From positions 1 through 42,818 of the forward strand of contig NZ_MLCB01000132.1 of the NCBI RefSeq assembly GCF_001890925.1: DNA of 42,818 nt, given 5' to 3'. Position numbers and translations under genes: made by a program. The notes below the pieces were generated by a model. It was not told the DNA's origin, did no database searches, and saw only the letters and a program-made list of their open reading frames with translations. Below are positions 1 to 7,954 of this stretch, piece after piece (the stretch's first letter is position 1; every line of letters begins with the position of its first letter). Source of the stretch: Planktotalea frisia (GTDB taxonomy: Bacteria > Pseudomonadota > Alphaproteobacteria > Rhodobacterales > Rhodobacteraceae).

Positions 1-81
1 CGGATCATGCGGTTAGCTGAATCGTTCTACGGTCAGACGTCAACCCGTCAAAAGTCGGGTGCTCGAGGACTCTGTGTATAA
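1..81. repeat. Left copy of an 81-bp perfect terminal inverted repeat
   Basis: Bases 1-81 are the exact reverse complement of 42738-42818; base 82 is the first mismatch. Read rightward, frame 1 is open through the whole copy and ends in TAA at 79-81 (C-terminal residues ...GARGLCV), so this could be the 3' end of a repeated gene such as a transposase, but I do not recognise the peptide. The opposite strand also has an open stretch, so the frame is weak evidence. The repeat stops 8 bases before the stop codon of the MoxR gene. The likeliest meaning is that the assembled segment ends in a dispersed repeat at both sides; a true inverted repeat flanking the segment is the alternative. Confidence 0.9.
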
Positions 82-89
82 CAACTTTT

Positions 90-926
90 TCAGCCGCGAC
101 GGGCCATGAAGGCCAACCGTTCAAACAAATGTACATCCTGTTCGTTTTTGAGCAATGCGCCGTGCAATTTTGGAAGCGCACTCGCGCCGTCACGTTTTAG
201 ATCTTCGGGTGTAAGATCCTCTGCCAAAAGCAGTTTCAACCAGTCGAGCACTTCAGAAGTGGATGGCTTTTTCTTGAGACCTTGTTGCTCTCTTATATCA
301 TAAAACTGCGTCAAAGCGGTGGTGAGCAAGGCTTCTTTGATGCCGGGGTGATGGACTTCAACGATCTTGCGCATGACGTCAGGCTCAGGAAAGCGGATGT
401 AGTGAAAGAAGCAGCGTCGCAGGAACGCATCTGGCAGCTCTTTTTCATTGTTGGATGTGATGATCACAATGGGGCGATTTTCCGCTTTGATGGTCGCGCC
501 GGTCTCATAAACATAGAACTCCATGCGATCGAGTTCTTGCAGCAAGTCATTTGGAAATTCGATGTCGGCTTTGTCGATTTCGTCGATCAGCAAAACGACT
601 TTCTCGCCCGCTTCAAACGCTTCCCACAACTTGCCCTTGCGTATGTAGTTCGCCACATCATGAACACGTTCTTCGCCGAGTTGGCTATCACGCAGACGGC
701 TGACTGCATCGTACTCATAAAGACCTTGCTGTGCTTTAGTCGTCGATTTGATGTTCCACTCGATCATCCGCAAGCCAAGGCCTGTCGCAACTTGCCGCGC
801 AAGTTCGGTTTTACCTGTACCGGGCTCGCCCTTAACCAAAAGGGGCCGTTCCAAAGTCACAGCCGCATTCACCGCGATTGTGAGGTCGTCTGTAGCCACG
901 TAGTCCTGCGTTCCGTTGAATTTCAT
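90..926 (-). CDS. MoxR-family AAA+ ATPase
   Basis: A 278-residue cytoplasmic AAA+ ATPase of the MoxR/CoxD-like group, which usually acts as a chaperone that loads metals or matures enzymes together with a von Willebrand factor A partner. Walker A is GEPGTGKT at residues 33-40 and Walker B is VVLLIDE at 110-116; further on, a TSNNEKELPDAFLRRC stretch gives the sensor 1 and arginine-finger region. The start is supported by GGGAAAGAG just upstream on the minus strand. In related genomes a VWA/CoxE-like gene normally follows directly. Here the stop is only 8 bases from the end repeat, so that partner is outside the window or separated by the repeat. The exact client is unknown. Confidence 0.9.
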   Translation of the reverse strand: MKFNGTQDYVATDDLTIAVNAAVTLERPLLVKGEPGTGKTELARQVATGLGLRMIEWNIKSTTKAQQGLYEYDAVSRLRDSQLGEERVHDVANYIRKGKLWEAFEAGEKVVLLIDEIDKADIEFPNDLLQELDRMEFYVYETGATIKAENRPIVIITSNNEKELPDAFLRRCFFHYIRFPEPDVMRKIVEVHHPGIKEALLTTALTQFYDIREQQGLKKKPSTSEVLDWLKLLLAEDLTPEDLKRDGASALPKLHGALLKNEQDVHLFERLAFMARRG

Positions 927-1005
927 CTGTGCTCTTTCCCTAAACCAATGAATTGAGTCACCTTATAGCGCACAAAATATCGCCGCAATGTGAGTTTATT
1001 CGGTA

Positions 1006-1034
1006 GTGACAACACTGCTCCCTTAGGGTAAATC
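1006..1034 (+). promoter_or_regulatory. Candidate dksA promoter
   Basis: GTGACA (1006-1011) and TAAATC (1029-1034) are separated by exactly 17 bases, a fair match to the housekeeping -35/-10 pattern. Transcription would start near 1041, upstream of both possible dksA starts. This is pattern recognition only. Confidence 0.4.
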
Positions 1035-1100
1035 GCGCCCAACGTAGCCAGAAATCAAAGGAATTTACCCATGGATGATGGCCGCAAGGGGAACGACGAC

Positions 1101-1523
1101 ATGAAAGCTGAAGTATTTTTGCCGGATGACTATCGTCCGGCCGAAGATGAACCATTTATGAACGAACGGCAGACAGAGTATTTTCGCAAAAAATTGACAG
1201 ATTGGCGCGATGAATTGCTCTCTGATGGACGCGACACTATCGAGACTTTGCAAGACGGGACACGCAATATTCCTGACGTGATCGACCGATCTAGCGAAGA
1301 AACGGACCGCTCGCTTGAACTGCGAACACGTGATCGCCAGCGTAAATTAGTGGCCAAGATTGATTCTGCGTTGCGCCGGATCGACGACGGTGAGTTTGGC
1401 TATTGCATTGTAACGGGTGACCCAATTTCCTTGAAACGCCTTGATGCGCGCCCGATCGCAACCATGAGCCTTGAGGCGCAAGAGCGTCACGAGCGCCGCG
1501 AGAAGGTGCATCGCGACGACTAA
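1101..1523 (+). CDS. dksA: DksA/TraR-family RNA polymerase-binding regulator
   Basis: A 140-residue DksA-type protein that binds the RNA polymerase secondary channel and, with ppGpp, tunes rRNA and amino-acid promoters. The coiled-coil tip carries D59-V-I-D62-R-S, matching the DxxDxA motif. The zinc-finger region keeps only Cys102 of the four cysteines of E. coli DksA (the second reads Thr, and the distal pair is absent). This cysteine-poor form is known from Rhodobacter sphaeroides and from paralogs such as Pseudomonas DksA2. I chose the ATG at 1101 because AAGGGGA precedes it and homologs begin MKAEVFLPDDYRP; an in-frame ATG at 1071 would add ten residues. A clear terminator follows. Confidence 0.92.
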   Translation: MKAEVFLPDDYRPAEDEPFMNERQTEYFRKKLTDWRDELLSDGRDTIETLQDGTRNIPDVIDRSSEETDRSLELRTRDRQRKLVAKIDSALRRIDDGEFGYCIVTGDPISLKRLDARPIATMSLEAQERHERREKVHRDD

Positions 1524-1548
1524 TCGCAGGCATATCGTTGAATTCTAG

Positions 1549-1578
1549 AACGCCGGGGCTTTCGCTTCGGCGTTTTTA
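1549..1578 (+). terminator. Intrinsic terminator after dksA
   Basis: A 7-bp stem AACGCCG (1549-1555) / CGGCGTT (1568-1574) runs into a T-rich tract, TTTTTATT. It lies 26 bases after the dksA stop and just before the monooxygenase start. Confidence 0.8.
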
Positions 1579-1595
1579 TTTGCACATGTTAATGT

Positions 1596-2777
1596 ATGGA
1601 TAAGCATCTAAGCATAAGTGTCGTGGGTGGTGGGATCGGCGGTCTCGCTGTCGCGACTGCGCTCGCTCAAAGTGGCATGCAGGTAACTGTAATTGAGCAA
1701 GCCGCGCAAATTGCGGAAGTTGGGGCAGGGCTGCAGGTTAGCCCCAACGGTCTACGGGTGTTGCGCGCGCTCGGGTTGGAAGAGCGACTGAGCCAGCATT
1801 CAAGCCAAGGGCAGGCTGTGAGCTTGCGAAGAGCTGAAAGCGACTATGAAGTTGCGCGGCTTGATTTGAACAGACTGCCAAACGATCAGCGATATCATTT
1901 CGTACACCGCGCTGATTTGATTGACTTGTTATACACGGCGGCGCTCGACGCGGGTGTCGCGGTGAAGCTTGCACAGAGCGTTGTTGCGATCGAGCCGGGG
2001 GTGCCTGCAACCGTGCGTTTTGCGGATGGAACGTCGAACCGAAGCGATCTGGTGATTGATGCGGGCGGGTTACACAGCGTCCTGCGAGGTTCATTGAATT
2101 CAAAGACAGAGCCGTTTTTTACGGGCCAAGTTGCTTGGCGCGCTCTGGTTTCGAATGTCGATAACCGTCAGCGTGATGTGCAGGTTCACATGGCTCCGCG
2201 CAGCCATATTGTGAGCTACCCATTGCGCGGCGGTGAAATGGTGAACCTTGTTGCGGTGCAGGAACGTAGCGAATGGAGCGATGAAGGTTGGTCACACCGC
2301 GATGATCCTGACAACCTACGTGCTGTGTTCAATGGTGCCGCGCCAAGCGTGCGAAAAATGCTTGAGCGCGTCGAGGACGTTAATCTTTGGGGGCTCTTTC
2401 GCCATCCTGTCGCGGATCATTGGTACGGGCAAGCGTGTGTCCTGCTTGGTGACGCGGCGCATCCGACGCTTCCTTTTCTGGCGCAAGGCGCGAATATGGC
2501 TTTGGAAGACGCTTGGGCGCTTTGCGCTTGTTTACTGCGCACGCCTGATTTGAATTCGGCCTTGCTGCACTATGAAACAATCCGAAAGCCGCGCGTGCGC
2601 AAAGTGATCGAAGCGGCGAACAACAACGCGTGGCGCTATCATCTACCGCGTGGACCTGTGCGCTTGGCCGCTCATATGGCGCTTGGGCTGGGCAGTCGCA
2701 TCGCACCCAGTGTTATGCTCAAGCAATTTGATTGGCTTTACGGCTACGATATCACGTCTGCGTTTGATCAAAATTAA
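1596..2777 (+). CDS. FAD-dependent monooxygenase (salicylate hydroxylase-like)
   Basis: A 393-residue class A flavoprotein monooxygenase. The Rossmann motif GGGIGG lies at residues 11-16, the DG-type motif around DLVIDAGG near 150, and the second FAD motif GDAAHP starts at G285-D286, followed by the helix ANMALEDA. This is the full length for the family, which hydroxylates aromatic acids using NAD(P)H and O2. The substrate cannot be read from sequence; salicylate or 3-hydroxybenzoate 6-hydroxylase is the usual automatic label. The gene stands alone, with no aromatic catabolism genes nearby. No convincing ribosome-binding site precedes the ATG at 1596, which sits only about 18 bases after the dksA terminator, so the promoter must overlap or lie within the terminator region. 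Confidence 0.85.
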   Translation: MDKHLSISVVGGGIGGLAVATALAQSGMQVTVIEQAAQIAEVGAGLQVSPNGLRVLRALGLEERLSQHSSQGQAVSLRRAESDYEVARLDLNRLPNDQRYHFVHRADLIDLLYTAALDAGVAVKLAQSVVAIEPGVPATVRFADGTSNRSDLVIDAGGLHSVLRGSLNSKTEPFFTGQVAWRALVSNVDNRQRDVQVHMAPRSHIVSYPLRGGEMVNLVAVQERSEWSDEGWSHRDDPDNLRAVFNGAAPSVRKMLERVEDVNLWGLFRHPVADHWYGQACVLLGDAAHPTLPFLAQGANMALEDAWALCACLLRTPDLNSALLHYETIRKPRVRKVIEAANNNAWRYHLPRGPVRLAAHMALGLGSRIAPSVMLKQFDWLYGYDITSAFDQN

Positions 2778-2839
2778 CGGTTCCGTGTCACGCTTGCTGC
2801 GCCTATAGTATTTTCATGAAATGAGCCGGAAACAGGCCG

Positions 2840-4057
2840 ATGATAAGAGTAGTGATTTTTGCCCTTTGGGCACTTTTGGGTGCCGTTGCGACTGCATATG
2901 CGCAGCCGTTCACAGCACTTGCGCGTCTCGATGTCAGCGAAAGTCAAATAACAACTCAAGGCGGGGCATTTCAGGTTAACCTAAGTTTAAGCCAGGGCGT
3001 GCCATACCGCGTCTACACCTTGACCGAGCCTGCGCGTCTCGTACTTGATTTTCGCGAAATTGATTATACTGGTGTCGACGCCAAGTCGTTGTTACCGCAA
3101 AGTAATTCCAACGCACTACGTTTCGGAGCCGTGCGCCCTGGCTGGTCTCGTTTGGTGCTTGATCTACCAAAGCCGCAAATCGTTGCGCATGCGGGGCTTC
3201 GCGTTGATGCAAGCTCTGGCGTCGCGCTATTAAGCATCGCGATGCAGCTCGCGGATATGGATGAATTTGAACAAAAATCCGGTGCGCCGAGCGATCCTGA
3301 ATGGGACAGGCTAAAGCCAAGCGTGTCGCAGAGCAAAGCGCAAGTGAAAGCCGACGCGCTCACAATTGTGCTGGATCCCGGTCATGGGGGAATTGATCCT
3401 GGTGCAGTGAGCGGGGGGATAACTGAAGCAGATTTGATGTTTGTGCTTGCGCAGGAAGTCCGTGATGCGTTGCTGCGCTCTGGGGATGTGAATGTGGTTT
3501 TGACACGGGACGGGGACGAGTTCGTCTCGCTCGAAAGACGCGTCAAGATCGCACGCACTGCACAAGCTGATTTATTCGTGTCTTTTCATGCAGATGCCCT
3601 TGCCAGCGGGAAAGCGAATGGCGCTGCGGTCTATACACTTTCCAAAGAGGCAAGCGACGCCGCGTCCGCTGCTTTGGCCGAACGTCACAACCGCGCCGAT
3701 CTGCTCGCAGGCGTTGATTTAAGCGGGCAAGACGATGAAATCGCTGCGATTTTGATGGGTCTGGCACGGCTTGAAAATAAACCGCGTTCAGAAGCACTTG
3801 CTCGCGGGATCATTCTCGGGATCAATACTGAGGCGGGGCATACCTATAAACGCCCGATCCAATCAGCTGGTTTTTCAGTGTTGAAAGCGCCGGATATTCC
3901 ATCCGTGCTGATCGAAGTCGGCTTTTTGTCGAGCAAAGATGATCTCAGCAAGCTGACTGATCCGAAATGGCGTATGAAAATGGTGATCGGCATTCACAAC
4001 GGCATTCAAGCCTGGCTTTTGAACGATGCAGCCGACGCACAACTAAGACGAAAATGA
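2840..4057 (+). CDS. amiC: N-acetylmuramoyl-L-alanine amidase (AmiC type)
   Basis: A 405-residue secreted zinc amidase that cuts the peptide from N-acetylmuramic acid in peptidoglycan, chiefly during cell separation. A signal peptide ends at about AYA|Q (residue 21/22). An AMIN domain (about 30-140) for septal targeting follows, then an Amidase_3 domain from about 174. Zinc ligands and catalytic residues are visible: H182 in DPGHGG, E196, H250 in SFHADA, and the C-terminal Glu in VLIEVGFLSS. It sits directly upstream of the class A PBP gene, a common Rhodobacterales arrangement joining peptidoglycan hydrolysis and synthesis. The PBP gene, however, has its own promoter in the gap. Confidence 0.93.
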   Translation: MIRVVIFALWALLGAVATAYAQPFTALARLDVSESQITTQGGAFQVNLSLSQGVPYRVYTLTEPARLVLDFREIDYTGVDAKSLLPQSNSNALRFGAVRPGWSRLVLDLPKPQIVAHAGLRVDASSGVALLSIAMQLADMDEFEQKSGAPSDPEWDRLKPSVSQSKAQVKADALTIVLDPGHGGIDPGAVSGGITEADLMFVLAQEVRDALLRSGDVNVVLTRDGDEFVSLERRVKIARTAQADLFVSFHADALASGKANGAAVYTLSKEASDAASAALAERHNRADLLAGVDLSGQDDEIAAILMGLARLENKPRSEALARGIILGINTEAGHTYKRPIQSAGFSVLKAPDIPSVLIEVGFLSSKDDLSKLTDPKWRMKMVIGIHNGIQAWLLNDAADAQLRRK

Positions 4058-4118
4058 TGAGGCAGACGCAACCAAAGCGCATGCGCAAAAAGCTGCTTAT
4101 TCCTGCGTGGGATGTGTT

Positions 4119-4147
4119 TTGACCATTTGGGTCGCGACGCGTATAGA
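4119..4147 (+). promoter_or_regulatory. Strong candidate promoter for mrcA
   Basis: TTGACC (4119-4124), a 17-base spacer, and TATAGA (4142-4147) make one of the best sigma-70-type matches in the window. The start would be near 4154. This favours translation of the PBP from the GTG at 4175 and argues against an upstream in-frame ATG at 4112, which would precede the -35 box. Confidence 0.65.
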
Positions 4148-4174
4148 CTGCATATAAAAAACGGGGGCCGACAC

Positions 4175-6733
4175 GTGCTCAGAGCAATATTAACATTCTT
4201 TGGATCAATTTTTTCCCTTGTGACGATGGGGCTGATGATGGTCGCGCTGACCATCGGTGCGATTTTCTGGATGTATGGCCGCGATCTGCCGAGCCATGAA
4301 AGCCTTGCTCAGTATAAACCTCCGACGATTTCGCGGATATATTCAGGCGAAGGGCAGATCATTGACGAATTCGCGAAAGAGCGTCGTTTGTTCGCACCGG
4401 CAGATGAAATTCCCGATATGGTCAAGCAAGCTCTGATTTCTGCGGAAGATAAGAATTTCTACACACATGCCGGTTACGATACGCGCGGTATGGCCTCTGC
4501 CTTGCGGGACGCTGTGGTGTCGCGTGGGCAAAACGTGCGTGGTGCTTCAACGATTACCCAGCAGGTTATGAAGAACTTTCTGCTGGACGGATCACGTCGC
4601 GCCGAACGAAAGATCAAAGAAATCATTCTCGCGACACGCATCGAAGAAACGCTGACCAAGGATGAAATCCTCGAACTCTACATGAACGAGATATTCCTAG
4701 GCCAAAACAGCTTTGGTTTTGCGGCGGCGTCACAGACCTATTTCAATAAAACTATGGGTGAACTCGCCCCTCACGAGGCTGCGTTTCTCGCATCTATGCC
4801 CAAAGCGCCGAGCCAGTTCCATCCTGTGCGACGTAAAGAGCGTTTGAAGCAACGCCGTGATTTTGTGCTGAAAGAGATGATGGAAAACGGCTATATCACT
4901 GATGCCGTTTACCAAAGCGAAGTGCAGCAGCCGCTGCGCTCTGTGCAAAATGGCGACTTTGAAAGCTTTAAATCCGCATTGCCACCGCGTGACTACTTCA
5001 CTGATGAAATTCGTCGACAATTGAGCCGTGATTTTGGGGAAGGCGAGTTCTTCACCAGTGGCTTGACTGTGCGCGCAACGATCGACCCTGAAATGCAAGC
5101 CGAAGCGGCCGATGCGCTGCGTCGCGGCCTTGAGCGGTATGACCGATCCCAAGGGGTTTGGCGCGGAACTGGCAAAAAGATCGCGCGCGAACAACTAAGT
5201 AGTGAAGAGGCGTGGCGCGCAGCGTTGAGCGATGTGAATATTGCGCGTGATATCACGCTTGAGAATAAATGGCATCCAGCCGTGGTTCTGGAGGTCGGAT
5301 CGAACGAGGCTCGCGTAGGTCTTGAAGGTGTGCAAGAGGATGGCGACGGACACTGGATCCCTGCAAAGGATGTCCAGTGGGCGCGCAAGCGTTTGGCTGA
5401 CGGCAAGCTTGGTCGAAAAGCTCAAGTCGCCGGTGATTTGCTAGAGGTTGGCGACGTTTTGCACGTGGGCAAAATGACCGCTGATGACAATGGTGCGTTC
5501 ATTCGTTGGACCATCCGTCAAGTGCCCGAAGTGCAGGGCGGTTTTATGGCGATGGACGTGAACTCTGGTCGCGTTATTGCGATGCAGGGCGGTTTTTCTT
5601 ACCAACATTCGGTCTTTAACCGTGCCACTCAGGCGCAGCGCCAGCCAGGGTCCAGTTTCAAACCTTTTGTTTACGCGTCTGCGCTAGATAGCGGTTACAC
5701 ACCTGCAACGATTGTTGTGGATGCGCCGATTGAGATTAACACGCCGCAAGGTTTGTGGCGGCCACGAAACGCTTCCAAAACCTTCTATGGCCCGACGCCT
5801 TTGCGAACGGGTATTGAACGCTCGCGTAACTTGATGACGATCCGTCTCGCGAAAGAGGTGGGTATGGATACGGTTGGCAGCTACGCTGAAAAATTTGGCG
5901 TGTACGAAAAAGGTGATTTTTTGCGTGTTCTTGCGAACTCGCTTGGATCACAAGAAACGACTTTGTTCAAAATGGTTGCAGCCTACGCGATGTTCGCAAA
6001 CGGCGGCGAGCGTGTGGAACCTACGCTGGTGGACCGAGTGCAGGATCGATACGGCAAAACTGTCTATAAACATGACGAGCGAATTTGCACCGATTGTAAT
6101 GACCCCGCGATCGCCCCGACACGTAGCCCACGGATCGTGTCTGACCGTGAAAGAGTGATGAATGCGGTAACTGCTTACCAGCTCACATCCATGATGCGCG
6201 GCGTGGTTGAGCGTGGAACTGCGTCCAAAACAGTTAACCTTGGTGTGCCGACAGCGGGAAAGACGGGTACAACAAACGACGCTAAAGATGTTTGGTTTGT
6301 TGGGTTCACCAACAGGATCGTTGCAGGTTGCTACATTGGCTACGATACGCCGCGCAGCCTTGGGCAAGGCGCGTCGGGTGGCGGCATGTGTGGGCCTGTT
6401 TTCAACCAGTTTATGAAAAAAGCGACAAAGAAATACGGCGCGAGCAAGTTCCGCGTGCCTGAGGGCTGTCAGTTCATCAAAATTGATCGCTTTTCTGGTG
6501 CGCGTTTGTCTGGTGGAGCGTCTGGCGACAACGTCGTGAATGAATGTTTCCGTGAGGGCGAAGAGCCAATCTTTGGTGTCTCGTTTGACGGTGGTTTCGC
6601 GATGGGGAGCAACCTGTCGCTCATCCGTCCGGATGGCCAAGTTGCACGTCAGGTGACGACATCGACGGGCAAGAAAGCGGGGGTGGGTCCAAGGGCAACT
6701 TTTGGAACTTTGAGTTCGGGCGGGCTTTACTAA
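4175..6733 (+). CDS. mrcA: Class A penicillin-binding protein 1A (glycosyltransferase/transpeptidase)
   Basis: A bifunctional peptidoglycan synthase of 852 residues from the GTG at 4175. One N-terminal membrane anchor is followed by a GT51 glycosyltransferase: catalytic E91 in AEDKNFYTHAG, GASTITQQVMKN and RKIKEIILA. An OB-like insert precedes the transpeptidase with Ser493 in SSFK, an SRN motif, and KTG at 696-698. The start is chosen from the promoter at 4119-4147, a GGGGG ribosome-binding site and the usual N-terminus of Rhodobacterales homologs. An ATG at 4112 would add 21 unlikely residues. The amidase lies upstream and prfB downstream. Confidence 0.95.
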   Translation: MLRAILTFFGSIFSLVTMGLMMVALTIGAIFWMYGRDLPSHESLAQYKPPTISRIYSGEGQIIDEFAKERRLFAPADEIPDMVKQALISAEDKNFYTHAGYDTRGMASALRDAVVSRGQNVRGASTITQQVMKNFLLDGSRRAERKIKEIILATRIEETLTKDEILELYMNEIFLGQNSFGFAAASQTYFNKTMGELAPHEAAFLASMPKAPSQFHPVRRKERLKQRRDFVLKEMMENGYITDAVYQSEVQQPLRSVQNGDFESFKSALPPRDYFTDEIRRQLSRDFGEGEFFTSGLTVRATIDPEMQAEAADALRRGLERYDRSQGVWRGTGKKIAREQLSSEEAWRAALSDVNIARDITLENKWHPAVVLEVGSNEARVGLEGVQEDGDGHWIPAKDVQWARKRLADGKLGRKAQVAGDLLEVGDVLHVGKMTADDNGAFIRWTIRQVPEVQGGFMAMDVNSGRVIAMQGGFSYQHSVFNRATQAQRQPGSSFKPFVYASALDSGYTPATIVVDAPIEINTPQGLWRPRNASKTFYGPTPLRTGIERSRNLMTIRLAKEVGMDTVGSYAEKFGVYEKGDFLRVLANSLGSQETTLFKMVAAYAMFANGGERVEPTLVDRVQDRYGKTVYKHDERICTDCNDPAIAPTRSPRIVSDRERVMNAVTAYQLTSMMRGVVERGTASKTVNLGVPTAGKTGTTNDAKDVWFVGFTNRIVAGCYIGYDTPRSLGQGASGGGMCGPVFNQFMKKATKKYGASKFRVPEGCQFIKIDRFSGARLSGGASGDNVVNECFREGEEPIFGVSFDGGFAMGSNLSLIRPDGQVARQVTTSTGKKAGVGPRATFGTLSSGGLY

Positions 6734-6745
6734 TTGCAGCAACCC

Positions 6746-6774
6746 TTGTGAGTGGCAGAGCGCTGGTTTATCAC
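6746..6774 (+). promoter_or_regulatory. Candidate prfB promoter
   Basis: TTGTGA (6746-6751), 17 bases, TATCAC (6769-6774), in the 72-base gap between mrcA and prfB. Initiation would be near 6781, leaving a short 5' leader. The assignment is by pattern only. Confidence 0.45.
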
Positions 6775-6805
6775 GTTTTTGTAAGCCACTTAGACGGGAT
6801 GTCCC

Positions 6806-7933
6806 ATGCGCGCAGACGCTCAGAACACGGTTGAAGAGATTGAAAAATCTTTGGAGTTGCTTAAGCAGCGACTTGATTGGGAGACGGCTGAATTCCGTCT
6901 CGAAGAGTTTAATGCGCGTGTAGAAGATCCAGACCTTTGGAATGATGCTGACGCAGCACAAAAACTGATGCGCGAACGGCAAACTTTGGTTGATGCGATG
7001 GGCGTTTATACATCCATAAAGCAAGAATTATCCGACAATATTGAATTGATTGAACTCGGCGAAATGGAAGACGATGAAGAGGTCGTCACCGAAGCAGAGC
7101 AAGCACTGAAAGCGCTTGCGACAAAAGCAGGCGAGAAAGAGCTTGAAGCATTGCTCGATGGTGAAGCCGACAGCAACGACACGTTTCTTGAGATCAATTC
7201 TGGCGCGGGGGGCACGGAAAGCTGCGATTGGGCGTCAATGCTCGCGCGTATGTACGTGCGTTGGGCCGAGAAGCGCGGTTATAAAGTCGAGTTGCAATCC
7301 GAAAGTGCGGGCGAAGAGGCGGGCATCAAATCCGCCGCGTACAAGATTTCTGGGCACAATGCTTATGGCTGGTTGAAGTCTGAAAGTGGCGTGCATCGGT
7401 TGGTGCGTATTTCGCCTTTCGACAGTGCTGCCAAGCGGCATACGTCGTTCACATCGGTGAAGGTCTATCCTGTCGTTGATGATAACATCGAGATCGAAGT
7501 AAACCCGTCCGATATTCGGATCGACACCTATCGTTCTTCGGGTGCGGGCGGTCAGCACGTCAACACCACAGACTCTGCCGTTCGTATCACCCACGCACCG
7601 ACTGGAATTGTCGTGACCTCATCCGAGAAATCACAGCACCAGAACCGCGATATCGCGATGAAAGCTTTGAAATCGCGCCTTTACCAGATCGAGCTGGATA
7701 AACGTTCCGCACTGGTGAACGAGGCGCATGAGAATGCTGGCGACGCGGGTTGGGGCAATCAAATTCGATCTTATGTTTTGCAGCCCTATCAAATGGTTAA
7801 AGACTTGCGCACCAATCACGAAACCTCTGACACCAAGGGTGTTTTGGACGGTGATCTTGATGGCTTCATGGGTGCCACATTGGCGATGAACGTATCGGGC
7901 AAGAGCCGTGCGGAGGCGCAGGGCGAGGACTAA
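6806..7933 (+). CDS. prfB: Peptide chain release factor 2
   Basis: A 375-residue class I release factor that reads UAA and UGA and triggers peptide release. The GGQ catalytic motif is at residues 248-250 and the SPF stop-codon recognition motif at 203-205. The frame is continuous from the ATG with a complete N-terminus. The autoregulatory in-frame UGA and +1 frameshift found in many bacterial prfB genes are therefore absent here. The gene follows mrcA and has its own candidate promoter. Confidence 0.97.
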   Translation: MRADAQNTVEEIEKSLELLKQRLDWETAEFRLEEFNARVEDPDLWNDADAAQKLMRERQTLVDAMGVYTSIKQELSDNIELIELGEMEDDEEVVTEAEQALKALATKAGEKELEALLDGEADSNDTFLEINSGAGGTESCDWASMLARMYVRWAEKRGYKVELQSESAGEEAGIKSAAYKISGHNAYGWLKSESGVHRLVRISPFDSAAKRHTSFTSVKVYPVVDDNIEIEVNPSDIRIDTYRSSGAGGQHVNTTDSAVRITHAPTGIVVTSSEKSQHQNRDIAMKALKSRLYQIELDKRSALVNEAHENAGDAGWGNQIRSYVLQPYQMVKDLRTNHETSDTKGVLDGDLDGFMGATLAMNVSGKSRAEAQGED

Positions 7934-7954
7934 TGTCGCTTGGGAGGGCGCAAT

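Noticed and set aside
282-956. Long plus-strand open frame opposite the MoxR gene
   Set aside because: It is an antisense shadow; the minus-strand frame has Walker motifs and a ribosome-binding site.
1071-1100. Ten-residue N-terminal extension of DksA
   Set aside because: Possible, but the ATG at 1101 has the better ribosome-binding site and matches homologs.
4112-4174. N-terminal extension of the penicillin-binding protein
   Set aside because: Its ATG precedes the likely -35 box, and the residues do not match homologs.
5948-7024. 358-codon minus-strand open frame across mrcA and prfB
   Set aside because: Spans two well-supported genes on the other strand and has an Arg/His/Cys-rich composition typical of a shadow frame.
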